Source: Lachnospiraceae bacterium (lineage in GTDB: Bacteria; Bacillota_A; Clostridia; Lachnospirales; Lachnospiraceae). Taken from it: DNA of 64,000 nt. Shown here one piece after another: positions 1-8,418 of this stretch; the first letter of the stretch is position 1; each line of letters starts with the position of its first letter. The translations under genes were made by a program, and so were the position numbers. The notes under the pieces are model-generated. The model searched no databases. It had not been told where the DNA came from and was given only the letters and a program-made list of their open reading frames with translations. The DNA is taken from the NCBI GenBank assembly GCA_004556565.1, contig SFGN01000005.1:37700-101699 (forward strand), read 5' to 3'.

Positions 1-39
1 ATCCATGAAGGAGAAGAAGAGGAAGAAGAGGAATATTAA
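1..39 (+). CDS. 3' end of upstream gene, possibly a NifU/IscU-like scaffold (partial)
   Basis: An open frame enters from the left edge and reads IHEGEEEEEEEY before a TAA whose last A is the first base of the mnmA start codon. Only 12 residues are visible, almost all acidic, so the sequence does not show what the protein is. In Clostridia mnmA commonly follows nifS and nifU, so a Fe-S scaffold with an acidic tail is a reasonable guess from context only. The stop/start overlap suggests translational coupling with mnmA. Confidence 0.45.
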   Translation: MHEGEEEEEEEY

Positions 40-1109
40 TGAGCAAAGTAGTAGTTGGAATGTCCGGCGGGGTGGATTCTTCCGTTGCCGCGTATCTCCT
101 GAAAGAGCAGGGGTACGATGTTATCGGTGTCACCATGCAGATCTGGCAGGATGAAGAACAGGCCATACAGGAAGAAAACGGCGGATGCTGCGGCTTAAGC
201 GCAGTGGATGATGCGAGACGGGTGGCTTCCGAACTGAAAATTCCGTATTACGTGATGAATTTCAAACAGGAATTCAAGACAAATGTGATTGATTACTTCG
301 TGGAGGAATATCTGAACGGGCGGACGCCGAATCCTTGTATCGCCTGCAACCGCTATGTGAAATGGGAATCGCTCCTGTCGCGCAGCCTTGCTATCGGTGC
401 AGATTATATTGCTACCGGACATTATGCGAGGATTGAACGTCTGGAAAACGGTCGTTATGCGGTCTGTCGTTCAAAAACACTTGCAAAAGACCAAACATAT
501 GCCCTCTATAATCTGACACAGGAGCAGTTAAGGCGCACTTTAATGCCGATTGGGGAATATGCCAAGGATGAAGTGAGGGCAATCGCTGAAAAAGCCGGGC
601 TCCCTGTGGCTTCCAAACCGGACAGCCAGGATATCTGCTTCGTGCCTGACGGTGATTATGCGTCATATATAGAAAATACTGCGGGGAAAATCGTTCCGCA
701 GGGAAATTTTGTGACGCCCGACGGCAGAATTTTAGGGAAACACAAAGGAATCACACATTATACGGTAGGCCAGCGCAAAGGTCTTGGGCTGGCGCTTGGT
801 TATCCGGCATTTGTCCTGGAAATCCGTCCGCAGACCAATGAAGTGGTAATCGGGACACATGAAGAATCACTGGCGGATTCCTGCCGTGCGGGCAAGCTGA
901 ATTTTATGTCGGTTGAAGATCTAAGGAATCCGGTTGAAGCATTTGTCAAAATCCGTTACAATCACAAAGGAGTTCGCGCGGTTGTTGAGAGGACGGCGGA
1001 GGATGAGATTGTTTGCACATTTGCTGAACCACAGCGTGCGGTCACGCCGGGACAGGCTCTTGTGCTGTATGACAAAGACCGGGTGATGGGCGGAGGAACA
1101 ATTATATGA
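39..1109 (+). CDS. mnmA: tRNA-specific 2-thiouridylase MnmA
   Basis: MnmA activates U34 of tRNA Lys, Glu and Gln with ATP and inserts sulfur passed on from a cysteine desulfurase, in the cytosol. The 356-residue protein is full length. It shows the PP-loop GMSGGVDSS at residues 7-15, the catalytic cysteine region NPCIACN with C100 and C103, and the second active-site cysteine C200 in DSQDICFVPDGDY. The C-terminal beta-barrel region includes HYTVGQRKGLGLALG. Start: the ATG shares its A with the upstream stop, and purine-rich GGAGAAGAAGAGG lies just before it. The next gene overlaps the stop by 4 bases (ATGA), so the two are probably co-translated. Confidence 0.96.
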   Translation: MSKVVVGMSGGVDSSVAAYLLKEQGYDVIGVTMQIWQDEEQAIQEENGGCCGLSAVDDARRVASELKIPYYVMNFKQEFKTNVIDYFVEEYLNGRTPNPCIACNRYVKWESLLSRSLAIGADYIATGHYARIERLENGRYAVCRSKTLAKDQTYALYNLTQEQLRRTLMPIGEYAKDEVRAIAEKAGLPVASKPDSQDICFVPDGDYASYIENTAGKIVPQGNFVTPDGRILGKHKGITHYTVGQRKGLGLALGYPAFVLEIRPQTNEVVIGTHEESLADSCRAGKLNFMSVEDLRNPVEAFVKIRYNHKGVRAVVERTAEDEIVCTFAEPQRAVTPGQALVLYDKDRVMGGGTII

Positions 1110-1921
1110 TAACCAGTGATTTTCACATGCATACGGCATTTTCCACAGACAGTAAGGCGACGGTAAAAAGTATGGTCGACTCTGCGATAGAAAAGGGTCT
1201 GCAGGCGGTCTGCATCACAGATCATTATGATGAAGATTTCCCGTTTTATGAAGAAATGGGAGAGGGGGCATTTACATTCGATCCGGAGAACTATTTTCGT
1301 GAATTGGAAGCCCTGAAAAATGAGTATGTCGGGAAAATTGACATCGGCATCGGAATTGAAACCGGGCTTCAGCCGCATCTCGGCCCGTTTTATAAAGGAA
1401 TGACGGAGACATACCCTTTTGATTATGTCATCGGTTCAGTTCATGTGGTCAGAGGGACAGACCCCTATTTCGGAGAAATTTTCCGGGAAAACGGGGACGC
1501 ATCCGGGTATCAGGAAACTTTTGAGGAGACAATCCGATGCCTGAAAAACACAGATGCTTTTGATGTGCTTGGGCACATTGATTATGTGGTGCGTTACGGA
1601 AAAGGCCGTGAAAAGGAATACTCTTACGAAAAATTCGCCCCTTATCTGGATGAAATCCTGAGACTGGTGATTCAGAAAGGGAAGGGAATCGAGCTGAATA
1701 CTGCAGGCCTGAAATATGGCCTGGGGTTCTGCCATCCGCATCCGGATGTGCTCAGGCGTTACCGCGAATTGGGCGGAGAGATCATTACCGTCGGTTCCGA
1801 TGCACACCGACCGGAGCATGTGGCATATGACTTCGGAAAAGCACAGGAAATTCTGGAATTATGCGGATTTCGGTATTATACGGAATTTCATGGACGAAGC
1901 CCTGTTTTTAAGAAAATATGA
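1106..1921 (+). CDS. PHP-domain phosphatase, histidinol-phosphatase (HisJ/HisK) family
   Basis: A 271-residue PHP-superfamily metallo-phosphoesterase. Metal-binding motifs are visible in order: DFHMHTAFSTDSK at the N terminus, ITDHYDED near residue 35, GIETGLQP, VIGSVHVV, LGHIDYVVRYG and the C-terminal GSDAHRPEHVAYDF. Family members of this length hydrolyse L-histidinol phosphate in histidine synthesis. No other his gene is nearby, so a different small phosphate ester cannot be excluded. It overlaps mnmA by 4 bases and is probably the last gene of that operon. No strong terminator is visible between it and the gap promoter. Confidence 0.8.
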   Translation: MITSDFHMHTAFSTDSKATVKSMVDSAIEKGLQAVCITDHYDEDFPFYEEMGEGAFTFDPENYFRELEALKNEYVGKIDIGIGIETGLQPHLGPFYKGMTETYPFDYVIGSVHVVRGTDPYFGEIFRENGDASGYQETFEETIRCLKNTDAFDVLGHIDYVVRYGKGREKEYSYEKFAPYLDEILRLVIQKGKGIELNTAGLKYGLGFCHPHPDVLRRYRELGGEIITVGSDAHRPEHVAYDFGKAQEILELCGFRYYTEFHGRSPVFKKI

Positions 1922-2000
1922 TAATCATAATTCTCTCGGAAAAGAACGGGATTTTGGACAGGCAGTCCGTTGGCGATCATGAAAAAAATAGATTTAGGTC

Positions 2001-2029
2001 TTGAATTTTTGCCGCTCATTTAGTACAAT
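2001..2029 (+). promoter_or_regulatory. sigma-A promoter of gap
   Basis: TTGAAT (2001-2006) and TACAAT (2024-2029) are separated by exactly 17 bp. The predicted start near 2036 gives a leader of about 93 nt. The leader holds a perfect 8-bp stem, ACTTTAAC (2046-2053) with GTTAAAGT (2065-2072), which could protect the 5' end of a highly expressed message. Confidence 0.75.
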
Positions 2030-2128
2030 GAAACTAGTTGATGAAACTTTAACAAAGAAATTGCGTTAAAGTCCAACATGCCATACTGTATCACAGTTAA
2101 TAATTTAAACTTTAGGAGGAATTTTATC

Positions 2129-3142
2129 ATGGCAGTAAAAGTTGCGATTAATGGATTTGGACGTATTGGACGTCTTGCATTCAGACAGATGTTCGGAGCA
2201 GAGGGATTTGAAATCGTTGCTATCAACGACCTGACATCCCCGAAGATGCTTGCTCACTTGTTGAAGTATGATTCTTCTCAGGGCAGATATGCTTTAGCTG
2301 ACAAAGTAGAAGCAGGAGAGGATTCTATCGTTGTTGATGGTAAAGAGATTAAAATTTATGCAAAAGCTAACGCAGCAGAACTTCCTTGGGGAGAAATTGG
2401 TGTAGATGTAGTTCTGGAGTGTACAGGATTCTACACATCCAAGGCAAAAGCACAGGCTCATATCGATGCCGGTGCTAAGTATGTAGTAATTTCCGCTCCG
2501 GCTGGAAATGACCTTCCGACAATCGTTTACAATGTAAACCACGAGAAGTTGACCGCAGATGACAAGATCATCTCTGCTGCTTCCTGTACAACAAACTGTC
2601 TTGCACCGATGGCTAAGGCTCTGAACGACCTGGCTCCGATCAAGTCCGGTATCATGTGCACAATCCACGCTTACACAGGCGACCAGATGACTCTTGACGG
2701 ACCGCAGAGAAAAGGCGATCTGAGAAGATCACGTGCAGCAGCAGTTAATATTGTACCGAACAGCACAGGTGCTGCAAAAGCAATCGGTCTTGTTATTCCG
2801 GAACTGAACGGAAAACTGATCGGATCTGCTCAGCGTGTTCCTACTCCGACAGGATCAACAACAATTCTGACAGCAGTAGTAGAAGGAACAGTTACAGTTG
2901 ATGAAATCAATGCAGCTATGAAAGCAGCTTCTAACGAGTCCTTCGGATACAACACGGATGAGATCGTATCCAGCGATATCGTAGGAATGACATATGGTTC
3001 TCTGTTTGATGCAACACAGACGATGGTACTTCCGCTTGAAAACGGAACAACAGAGGTTCAGGTTGTTTCATGGTATGACAATGAGAATTCTTACACAAGC
3101 CAGATGGTAAGAACAATCAAACACTTCGGAACATTAATGTAA
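2129..3142 (+). CDS. gap: Glyceraldehyde-3-phosphate dehydrogenase, type I
   Basis: Glycolytic GAPDH converts glyceraldehyde 3-phosphate, phosphate and NAD+ to 1,3-bisphosphoglycerate. The start is the ATG at 2129 (MAVKVAINGFGRIGRLAF), 8 bases after AGGAGGA; an in-frame ATG at 2078 would add 17 residues unlike the family and has no ribosome site. The protein is then 337 residues. Visible are the Rossmann motif INGFGRIGR, D34 in NDLTSP as expected for NAD specificity, the catalytic C153 in SCTTNCLAP and H180 in CTIHAYTGDQ. It has its own promoter and a downstream hairpin, and heads a gap-pgk-tpiA cluster. No cggR-type repressor is adjacent. Confidence 0.98.
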   Translation: MAVKVAINGFGRIGRLAFRQMFGAEGFEIVAINDLTSPKMLAHLLKYDSSQGRYALADKVEAGEDSIVVDGKEIKIYAKANAAELPWGEIGVDVVLECTGFYTSKAKAQAHIDAGAKYVVISAPAGNDLPTIVYNVNHEKLTADDKIISAASCTTNCLAPMAKALNDLAPIKSGIMCTIHAYTGDQMTLDGPQRKGDLRRSRAAAVNIVPNSTGAAKAIGLVIPELNGKLIGSAQRVPTPTGSTTILTAVVEGTVTVDEINAAMKAASNESFGYNTDEIVSSDIVGMTYGSLFDATQTMVLPLENGTTEVQVVSWYDNENSYTSQMVRTIKHFGTLM

Positions 3143-3193
3143 TCTGAACGGGGAATATTGAACGGATTTTAATTAATTCGGAAATAGACTCAC

Positions 3194-3227
3194 AAAGGGT
3201 CCGGTCTTAAAAGGACCGGACCCTTTT
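3194..3227 (+). terminator. Intrinsic terminator or attenuator between gap and pgk
   Basis: A perfect 13-bp stem (3194-3206 with 3214-3226), 7-nt loop, ends in four T residues. The short T tract suggests partial termination, which would give more gap transcript than pgk/tpiA transcript. Confidence 0.75.
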
Positions 3228-3297
3228 ACTATCCTGGTACTTCTGTATAGTTCCGGGATATCTTCTCACTTTTATATTTCAATAGGGAGGCAATACA

Positions 3298-4491
3298 ATG
3301 CTTAATAAAAAATCAGTAGATGATATCAATGTAAAGGGCCAGAGAGTCCTTGTAAGATGCGACTTTAACGTTCCGTTGATCGATGGAAAAATAACAGACG
3401 AGAACCGTCTTGTAGCAGCTCTTCCGACAATCAAGAAGCTGGTAGCTGACGGCGGAAAGATTATCCTTTGCTCACACCTTGGAAAGCCGAAGGGAGAGCC
3501 GAAGCCGGAACTGTCTCTTGCACCGGTAGCAGTAAGATTATCCGAACTGCTCGGACAGGAGGTAAAATTTGCAGCTGATCCGGAAGTTGTAGGACCAAAT
3601 GCCAAAGCAGCAGTTGAAGCTATGAACGATGGAGACATCATTCTTCTTGAAAGCACACGTTACAGAAAAGAAGAGACAAAGAACGGCGAGGAATTCAGCA
3701 AAGAACTGGCTTCCCTGTGTGATGTGTTTGTAAACGATGCATTCGGAACAGCTCACAGAGCACACTGCTCAAATGTTGGTGTTACACAGTTTGTTGACAC
3801 AGCAGTTGTAGGATACCTGATGCAGAAGGAAATTGATTTCCTCGGAAATGCAGTAAACAATCCGGAAAGACCTTTCGTTGCAATTCTCGGCGGAGCAAAA
3901 GTTTCCAGCAAGATTTCTGTTATCGAGAACCTGCTTGACAAGGTAGATACACTTATCATCGGCGGCGGAATGTCCTATACATTCAGCAAAGCTCAGGGTG
4001 GAAACGTTGGTAATTCCCTTCTGGAAGCTGACTACTGCCAGTATGCTCTTGACATGATCAAGAAAGCAGAAGACAAAGGTGTAAAACTTCTTCTTCCGGT
4101 TGATAATGTAATCGCAGATGCATTTTCAAATGATGCTAATACAGATATCGTTGCTACAGGCGAAATCCCGGACGGATGGCAGGGACTTGACATCGGACCG
4201 GAGACAGCAAAACTGTATGCAGAGACTGTAAAAGATGCTAAGACAGTTGTATGGAACGGACCGATGGGAGCATTCGAGATGCCGAAATTCGCAGCAGGTA
4301 CAGAAGCAGTTGCAAAAGCACTTGCAGAGACAGATGCTGTAACGATCATCGGAGGCGGCGATTCTGCAGCAGCAGTAAACCAGCTCGGATACGGCGACAA
4401 GATGACACACATCTCAACAGGCGGCGGGGCATCCCTCGAATTCCTTGAAGGAAAAGAACTTCCGGGCGTAGCAGCAGCTAACGATAAGTAA
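3298..4491 (+). CDS. pgk: Phosphoglycerate kinase
   Basis: Transfers phosphate from 1,3-bisphosphoglycerate to ADP in lower glycolysis. The 397-residue monomer length is standard. Visible are the substrate-binding N-terminal motif RVLVRCDFNVPL (about 16-27), LLCSHLGKPKG-type loop at CSHLGKPKGEP, VNDAFGTAHRAHCS, GGAKVSSKI and the C-terminal nucleotide loop GGGDSAAAV. The ATG at 3298 follows GGGAGG by 7 bases. It lies 155 bp after gap beyond the hairpin, and 71 bp before tpiA; a small GCTTAG/CTAAGC stem (4494-4517) lies in that gap. Confidence 0.98.
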   Translation: MLNKKSVDDINVKGQRVLVRCDFNVPLIDGKITDENRLVAALPTIKKLVADGGKIILCSHLGKPKGEPKPELSLAPVAVRLSELLGQEVKFAADPEVVGPNAKAAVEAMNDGDIILLESTRYRKEETKNGEEFSKELASLCDVFVNDAFGTAHRAHCSNVGVTQFVDTAVVGYLMQKEIDFLGNAVNNPERPFVAILGGAKVSSKISVIENLLDKVDTLIIGGGMSYTFSKAQGGNVGNSLLEADYCQYALDMIKKAEDKGVKLLLPVDNVIADAFSNDANTDIVATGEIPDGWQGLDIGPETAKLYAETVKDAKTVVWNGPMGAFEMPKFAAGTEAVAKALAETDAVTIIGGGDSAAAVNQLGYGDKMTHISTGGGASLEFLEGKELPGVAAANDK

Positions 4492-4562
4492 AAGCTTAGT
4501 GCGGGACATGCCTAAGCGATATATAATACTACAATTTAAAACAGATTAAGGAGACCATTACA

Positions 4563-5312
4563 ATGGCAAGAAAGAAAATTATTGCAGGAAACTGGAAGAT
4601 GAACAAAACACCAAGTGAGGCAGTCGCTCTTGTAGAAGAACTGAAACCACTTGTTGCTAATGACGAAGTTGATGTTGTATTCTGCGTACCGGCAATCGAT
4701 ATCGTACCGGTTGTTCAGGCAGCAGCAGGCAGCAATATTCAGGTTGGTGCTGAGAATATGTATTTTAAAGAGAGCGGAGCTTACACAGGTGAGATTTCTC
4801 CTCTGATGCTTGTAGATGCAGGCGTTAAGTATGTTGTACTCGGACATTCTGAAAGAAGAGACTACTTCGGTGAGACAAATGAAGATGTCAACAAGAAAGT
4901 GCTGAAAGCATTTGAGCATGGTCTTACACCGATTATGTGCTGCGGCGAGACTCTGGAACAGAGAGAGCAGGGCGTAACAATGGATTTCATTCGTCAGCAG
5001 GTCAAAGTCGGATTCCAGAATGTAACAGCAGACCAGGCTAAAGCAGCAGTTATCGCTTACGAGCCAATCTGGGCTATCGGAACAGGAAAGACAGCTACAA
5101 CAGAGCAGGCACAGGAAGTTTGTGCAGGAATCCGTGCATGTATCGCAGAGATTTATGATGAAGCAACAGCAGAAGCAATCCGCATCCAGTACGGCGGATC
5201 TGTAAATGCTGCAACAGCTCCTGAACTCTTCGCACAGCCGGATATCGACGGCGGTCTGGTAGGCGGAGCATCCCTCAAAGCTGATTTCGGAAAGATTGTG
5301 AATTATAAATAA
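4563..5312 (+). CDS. tpiA: Triosephosphate isomerase
   Basis: Interconverts dihydroxyacetone phosphate and glyceraldehyde 3-phosphate. The 249-residue TIM barrel shows GNWKMNKTP with the catalytic lysine near residue 13, VLGHSERRDYFGE with the catalytic histidine near 95, AYEPIWAIGTGKTAT with the catalytic glutamate near 165 followed by loop 6, and the phosphate-binding YGGSVNAATAPEL. The ATG follows AAGGAGACC. It is the last gene of the glycolytic cluster; a long hairpin follows it. Confidence 0.98.
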   Translation: MARKKIIAGNWKMNKTPSEAVALVEELKPLVANDEVDVVFCVPAIDIVPVVQAAAGSNIQVGAENMYFKESGAYTGEISPLMLVDAGVKYVVLGHSERRDYFGETNEDVNKKVLKAFEHGLTPIMCCGETLEQREQGVTMDFIRQQVKVGFQNVTADQAKAAVIAYEPIWAIGTGKTATTEQAQEVCAGIRACIAEIYDEATAEAIRIQYGGSVNAATAPELFAQPDIDGGLVGGASLKADFGKIVNYK

Positions 5313-5313
5313 T

Positions 5314-5550
5314 CTAATTGACTTTGTTTATTCTAACAGGTAAGGTATTCTTAAACACCACAAAATGCATGATATCATTACAAGATGAAATGCGTTTTGT
5401 GGTGTTTTGTGATGCTGTCAGTAATATTTGATTACCTTTACAATGAATCAAATAATACGCATTCATAGAACTTCCGCCTGCATCATTATGAATAAAAATT
5501 CCTACTGGATTTTTCCCGCGTTTACCTGCAGTTCCATTACTCGTACTCAT
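5314..5550 (-). pseudogene. Remnant of an endolysin-like N-acetylmuramoyl-L-alanine amidase (5' fragment)
   Basis: On the minus strand an ATG at 5550, preceded by GAGAG, opens a 78-residue frame. Its first 36 residues or so (AGKRGKNPVGIFIHNDAGG, then SSMNAYY) resemble the start of phage and cell-wall amidases, in which the IHNDAG histidine binds zinc. The reading then turns into sequence with no such likeness and runs through the tpiA terminator hairpin, so the remaining 100 or more residues of a catalytic domain are missing. I read this as a decayed or truncated gene. The match is from memory of the family and was not searched. Confidence 0.4.
5353..5408 (+). terminator. Long hairpin after tpiA, probable terminator
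   Basis: An 18-bp stem with one G-T wobble (5353-5370 with 5390-5407) and a 19-nt loop lies 40 bp after the tpiA stop. There is little T tract outside the stem, so Rho-independent release is likely but not certain. The same hairpin could act on the minus strand. Confidence 0.6.
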
Positions 5551-5782
5551 ATTTATTTTCTCTCATTTAATCTCAAAGGACAGGGTCAGCTCTCTTTTAC
5601 AGAGGTTATATACCACTCCGCTCACACAGTTAATATTCTATCTGCAATTGTATTTCTGATTCCGTCAGCTTTGTTCTTTATCTTTTTAGGTCTGCTCTGC
5701 GTCAGATGAAGAGACAGTAGCAGCAAACATTTCCATCTGGAGACATCGTGTGAAACTTTCTTTTAGAAACAGCAAAAGATGT
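5551..5782. other. Gene-free stretch between the amidase remnant and the gpmI promoter
   Basis: About 230 bp without a convincing gene. A plus-strand frame (5428-5709) ends in a hydrophobic run resembling one membrane helix (ILSAIVFLIPSALFFIFLG), but it has no ribosome site and no recognisable family. With the neighbouring amidase fragment this looks like degenerate sequence between two housekeeping genes. Confidence 0.4.
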
Positions 5783-5811
5783 TTGCAAAAAGAAAGAAAA
5801 GAATGTACAAT
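5783..5811 (+). promoter_or_regulatory. sigma-A promoter of gpmI
   Basis: TTGCAA (5783-5788), 17-bp spacer, TACAAT (5806-5811). The leader is about 33 nt and contains AAAGGAG before the start codon. Confidence 0.75.
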
Positions 5812-5850
5812 AGTGGGTGGAATATCATACAATCGTAAAGGAGAAGAACA

Positions 5851-7389
5851 ATGAGCAAAAAACCAACCGTATTGATGATTTTAGATGGATATGGATTAAA
5901 TGAAAATACAACCGGTAATGCTGTCGCTGAAGGCAATACACCGGTTATGGACAAGCTGATGGCTGAATGCCCTTTCGTTAAGGGGAATGCAAGCGGACTT
6001 GCAGTTGGACTTCCGGACGGACAGATGGGTAACTCTGAAGTAGGTCATCTGAATATGGGGGCAGGAAGAATCGTATATCAGGATCTTACAAAGATTACCA
6101 AGGCCATCCAGGATGGAGGTTTCTTTGAGAATAAAGCACTTCTTGCAGCCTGTGAGAATGTGAAGGCAAATGATTCCGCACTTCATATGTACGGACTCGT
6201 TTCTGACGGTGGTGTCCACAGTCATCTGGAGCACATTTTCGGTCTTCTGGAGTTGGCGAAGAGACAGGGGCTTGAAAAGGTTTATGTACACTGCTTCCTG
6301 GACGGACGTGATACTCCTCCGGCATCAGGAAAAGAGTACGTTGAGCAGCTGGAAGCAAAGATGAAAGAACTTGGTGTCGGCAAGGTTGCAAGCGTTATGG
6401 GACGTTATTATGCGATGGACAGAGATAATCGCTGGGATCGTGTGGAGAAGGCATATAATGCGCTGGTAAAAGGCACTGGTGAGACAACAGAGTCTGCTCC
6501 GGCAGGAATTCAGGTTTCTTATGATGCAGAAGTGACAGATGAGTTTGTTCTTCCGACTGTTGTAGTAGAGGACGGCAAGCCGGTAGCTACAATCAAGGAT
6601 AATGACTCAATCATTTTCTTTAATTTCCGTCCGGACAGAGCCCGCGAAATAACAAGAACGTTCTGTGATGATGAATTTACAGGATTTGACAGAGGTGAAC
6701 GTATCCATACAACGTATGTATGCTTTACAGAATATGATGTGACTATTCCGAACAAACAGGTTGCATTCGTAAAAGAAGAAATCACAAATACTTTTGGTGA
6801 ATTCCTTGCGGCAAACGGACTGAAGCAGGCAAGAATCGCCGAGACAGAGAAGTATGCACATGTAACATTTTTCTTCAACGGCGGCGTGGAAGCACCGAAT
6901 GAAGGTGAAGACAGGATTCTTGTGAAATCCCCGAAGGTTGCAACTTATGACCTGAAACCAGAGATGAGCGCTTATGAAGTATGTGACAAATTGACAGGTG
7001 CGATCCGTTCCGGCGAGTATGATGTGATTATTATCAACTTTGCGAATCCGGACATGGTCGGCCACACGGGAGTTGAAGCTGCAGCAATTAAAGCTATTGA
7101 GGCAGTGGATGAATGTGTCGGAAAAGCTGTTGAGGCAATTAAGGAAGTTGATGGTCAGATGTTCATCTGTGCGGATCATGGAAATGCAGAGCAGTTGATT
7201 GACGAAGAGACCGGAGAACCGTTTACGGCGCATACCACAAATCCGGTTCCGTTCATCCTTGTGAATGCAGACCCGGCTTACTCTTTAAGAGAAGGCGGAT
7301 GCCTTGCAGACATCGCTCCGACATTGATCGAGCTGATGGGTCTGGAACAGCCGAAAGAAATGACAGGAAAATCTTTGCTTGTTAAATAA
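5851..7389 (+). CDS. gpmI: 2,3-bisphosphoglycerate-independent phosphoglycerate mutase
   Basis: Converts 3-phosphoglycerate to 2-phosphoglycerate using two Mn ions. The 512-residue length is typical. Visible are MILDGYGLN with the first metal aspartate, GNSEVGHLNMGAGR with the catalytic serine, the DGRDTPP loop, YAMDRDNRWDR, FRPDRAREITR, the metal site HTGVEAA, and ADHGNAEQL with a later HTTNPVP. The ATG at 5851 follows AAAGGAGAAGAACA. It has its own promoter and terminator and is separated from tpiA by degenerate sequence, so it is a monocistronic unit. Confidence 0.98.
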   Translation: MSKKPTVLMILDGYGLNENTTGNAVAEGNTPVMDKLMAECPFVKGNASGLAVGLPDGQMGNSEVGHLNMGAGRIVYQDLTKITKAIQDGGFFENKALLAACENVKANDSALHMYGLVSDGGVHSHLEHIFGLLELAKRQGLEKVYVHCFLDGRDTPPASGKEYVEQLEAKMKELGVGKVASVMGRYYAMDRDNRWDRVEKAYNALVKGTGETTESAPAGIQVSYDAEVTDEFVLPTVVVEDGKPVATIKDNDSIIFFNFRPDRAREITRTFCDDEFTGFDRGERIHTTYVCFTEYDVTIPNKQVAFVKEEITNTFGEFLAANGLKQARIAETEKYAHVTFFFNGGVEAPNEGEDRILVKSPKVATYDLKPEMSAYEVCDKLTGAIRSGEYDVIIINFANPDMVGHTGVEAAAIKAIEAVDECVGKAVEAIKEVDGQMFICADHGNAEQLIDEETGEPFTAHTTNPVPFILVNADPAYSLREGGCLADIAPTLIELMGLEQPKEMTGKSLLVK

Positions 7390-7406
7390 AAATATGAAAG
7401 AAATTG

Positions 7407-7447
7407 AGGCGGCGTGAAATGCAAACATATTTTTCATGCCGCCTTTT
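7407..7447 (+). terminator. Terminator of gpmI
   Basis: A 7-bp GC stem AGGCGGC (7407-7413) / GCCGCCT (7438-7444), extended by a G-T wobble and TGAAA/TTTCA pairs, is followed by TTTT. Confidence 0.8.
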
Positions 7448-7450
7448 AAA

Positions 7451-7492
7451 TTCATGACAATAGAATTCTCGCGAAGTGTGGATTCTATTGTT
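7451..7492. repeat. 42-bp palindromic intergenic repeat, copy 1
   Basis: The sequence TTCATGACAATAGAATTC, a variable centre, then GTGGATTCTATTGTT matches a second copy at 14963-15004 at 39 of 42 positions. Outer arms ACAATAGAAT and ATTCTATTGT are perfect complements around a GAA-centred loop. Both copies sit directly after an intrinsic terminator. Confidence 0.8.
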
Positions 7493-7627
7493 TAAAGAAA
7501 ATCTATCATCATCAGTGGGCGAAAGGATGTATTCCGTATGGAAGGCAAACCGGAAGTGATTTTTTATATACCGGTCTCTCCGGACGTCATTTCCTAACAG
7601 TTTACTTTGCAATCTTATAATTAAGGG
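7493..7627. other. Intergenic stretch, no gene seen
   Basis: Between the repeat and the next promoter I see only an imperfect stem (GGAAGTGA near 7551 with TCATTTCC near 7587) around a CCGG/CCGG inner stem. It has no T tract and no riboswitch class I recognise, including the lysine riboswitch that might be expected before lysA. Confidence 0.4.
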
Positions 7628-7656
7628 TTGACATTTGCAAAGAGAACGATTATAGT
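7628..7656 (+). promoter_or_regulatory. sigma-A promoter of the trmB-like / lysA operon
   Basis: Consensus TTGACA (7628-7633), 17-bp spacer, TATAGT (7651-7656). The leader before the GTG start is only about 44 nt, too short for a lysine riboswitch. Confidence 0.8.
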
Positions 7657-7706
7657 GTTTCTGTACAGAACTACTAACAAAATCAAATGATTCCGGAGAG
7701 TGATAT

Positions 7707-8417
7707 GTGGTGGATGAGCAGAGATTTGTAGAATATTTGCAGCATTTTGGCCTGACAAGGCAGGAAGCAGTTCTTTATCAGAAGCTCCTTCTTCATGGAA
7801 AACAGACAGGGTATGAACTTTCCAAAGAGACAGGTATTTCCCGCTCAAATGTATATGGAGCATTATCGGTACTTGCAGAAAAGGGCGCTGCTTATGTGAT
7901 GGAAGGGTCGCCGAAAAAATATATTCCTGTGAAACTTGAGGAATTTTGTGAGAATTGTATCTGCCGCATGAAGGAGGAAAAAGATTGGATGATTGCGAAT
8001 CTTCCGGGAGAGAAGATTGTGGAAGAGGGGTATATAACCATCGAAGGGGAAGCTAATATCCGAGATAAAGTGAAGAATCTTCTCAGGAGTGCGGAAGAGA
8101 GGGTTTACATTTCCTGTACGGCAGAACTGCTGGAGCTGTTCTCCGGAGATATCCGGGAACTGGCGGAAAAGAAGCGGAAAGTCGTGATTATTACCGATGC
8201 GGATGTTTCTTTTACAGGCTGCATGATTTATATCAGTGAAGAGAAAGGCAGACAGATTGGGATTATCGCAGATTCAAAGTTTGTGCTTTCGGGAGAATAC
8301 GGAGAGGGCAGTATGAATACCTGTCTGTATTCCGGACAGAAGAATTTCGTAATGTTATTTAAAACGGCTTTGGCCAACGAGATAAAATTAATTACACTTA
8401 GCAAAGGAGAACAATAA
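7707..8417 (+). CDS. TrmB-family transcriptional regulator
   Basis: A 236-residue protein with an N-terminal winged-helix domain (about residues 8-75) typical of TrmB/sugar-specific regulators: FGLTRQEAVLYQKLLLHG, then the recognition helix region SKETGISRSNVYGALSVLAEKG. The C-terminal part (about 105-230) resembles the PLD-like ligand domain that follows this HTH in the family, including YISCTAELLELF. The start is a GTG at 7707, 8 bases after GGAGAG. It ends 1 bp before lysA and shares its promoter, so it probably senses a metabolite linked to lysine/DAP or autoregulates the operon. The ligand is unknown. Confidence 0.8.
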   Translation: MVDEQRFVEYLQHFGLTRQEAVLYQKLLLHGKQTGYELSKETGISRSNVYGALSVLAEKGAAYVMEGSPKKYIPVKLEEFCENCICRMKEEKDWMIANLPGEKIVEEGYITIEGEANIRDKVKNLLRSAEERVYISCTAELLELFSGDIRELAEKKRKVVIITDADVSFTGCMIYISEEKGRQIGIIADSKFVLSGEYGEGSMNTCLYSGQKNFVMLFKTALANEIKLITLSKGEQ

Positions 8418-8418
8418 T

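Noticed and set aside
5428..5709. Plus-strand open frame of 93 codons with a hydrophobic end after tpiA
   Set aside because: No ribosome site, runs over the terminator region of tpiA, and the translation has no recognisable family. Kept only as a remark on degenerate sequence.
7500..7627. Lysine riboswitch in the region before the lysA operon
   Set aside because: The promoter at 7628 lies downstream of this stretch, so it is not in the leader, and the lysine aptamer signatures are absent.
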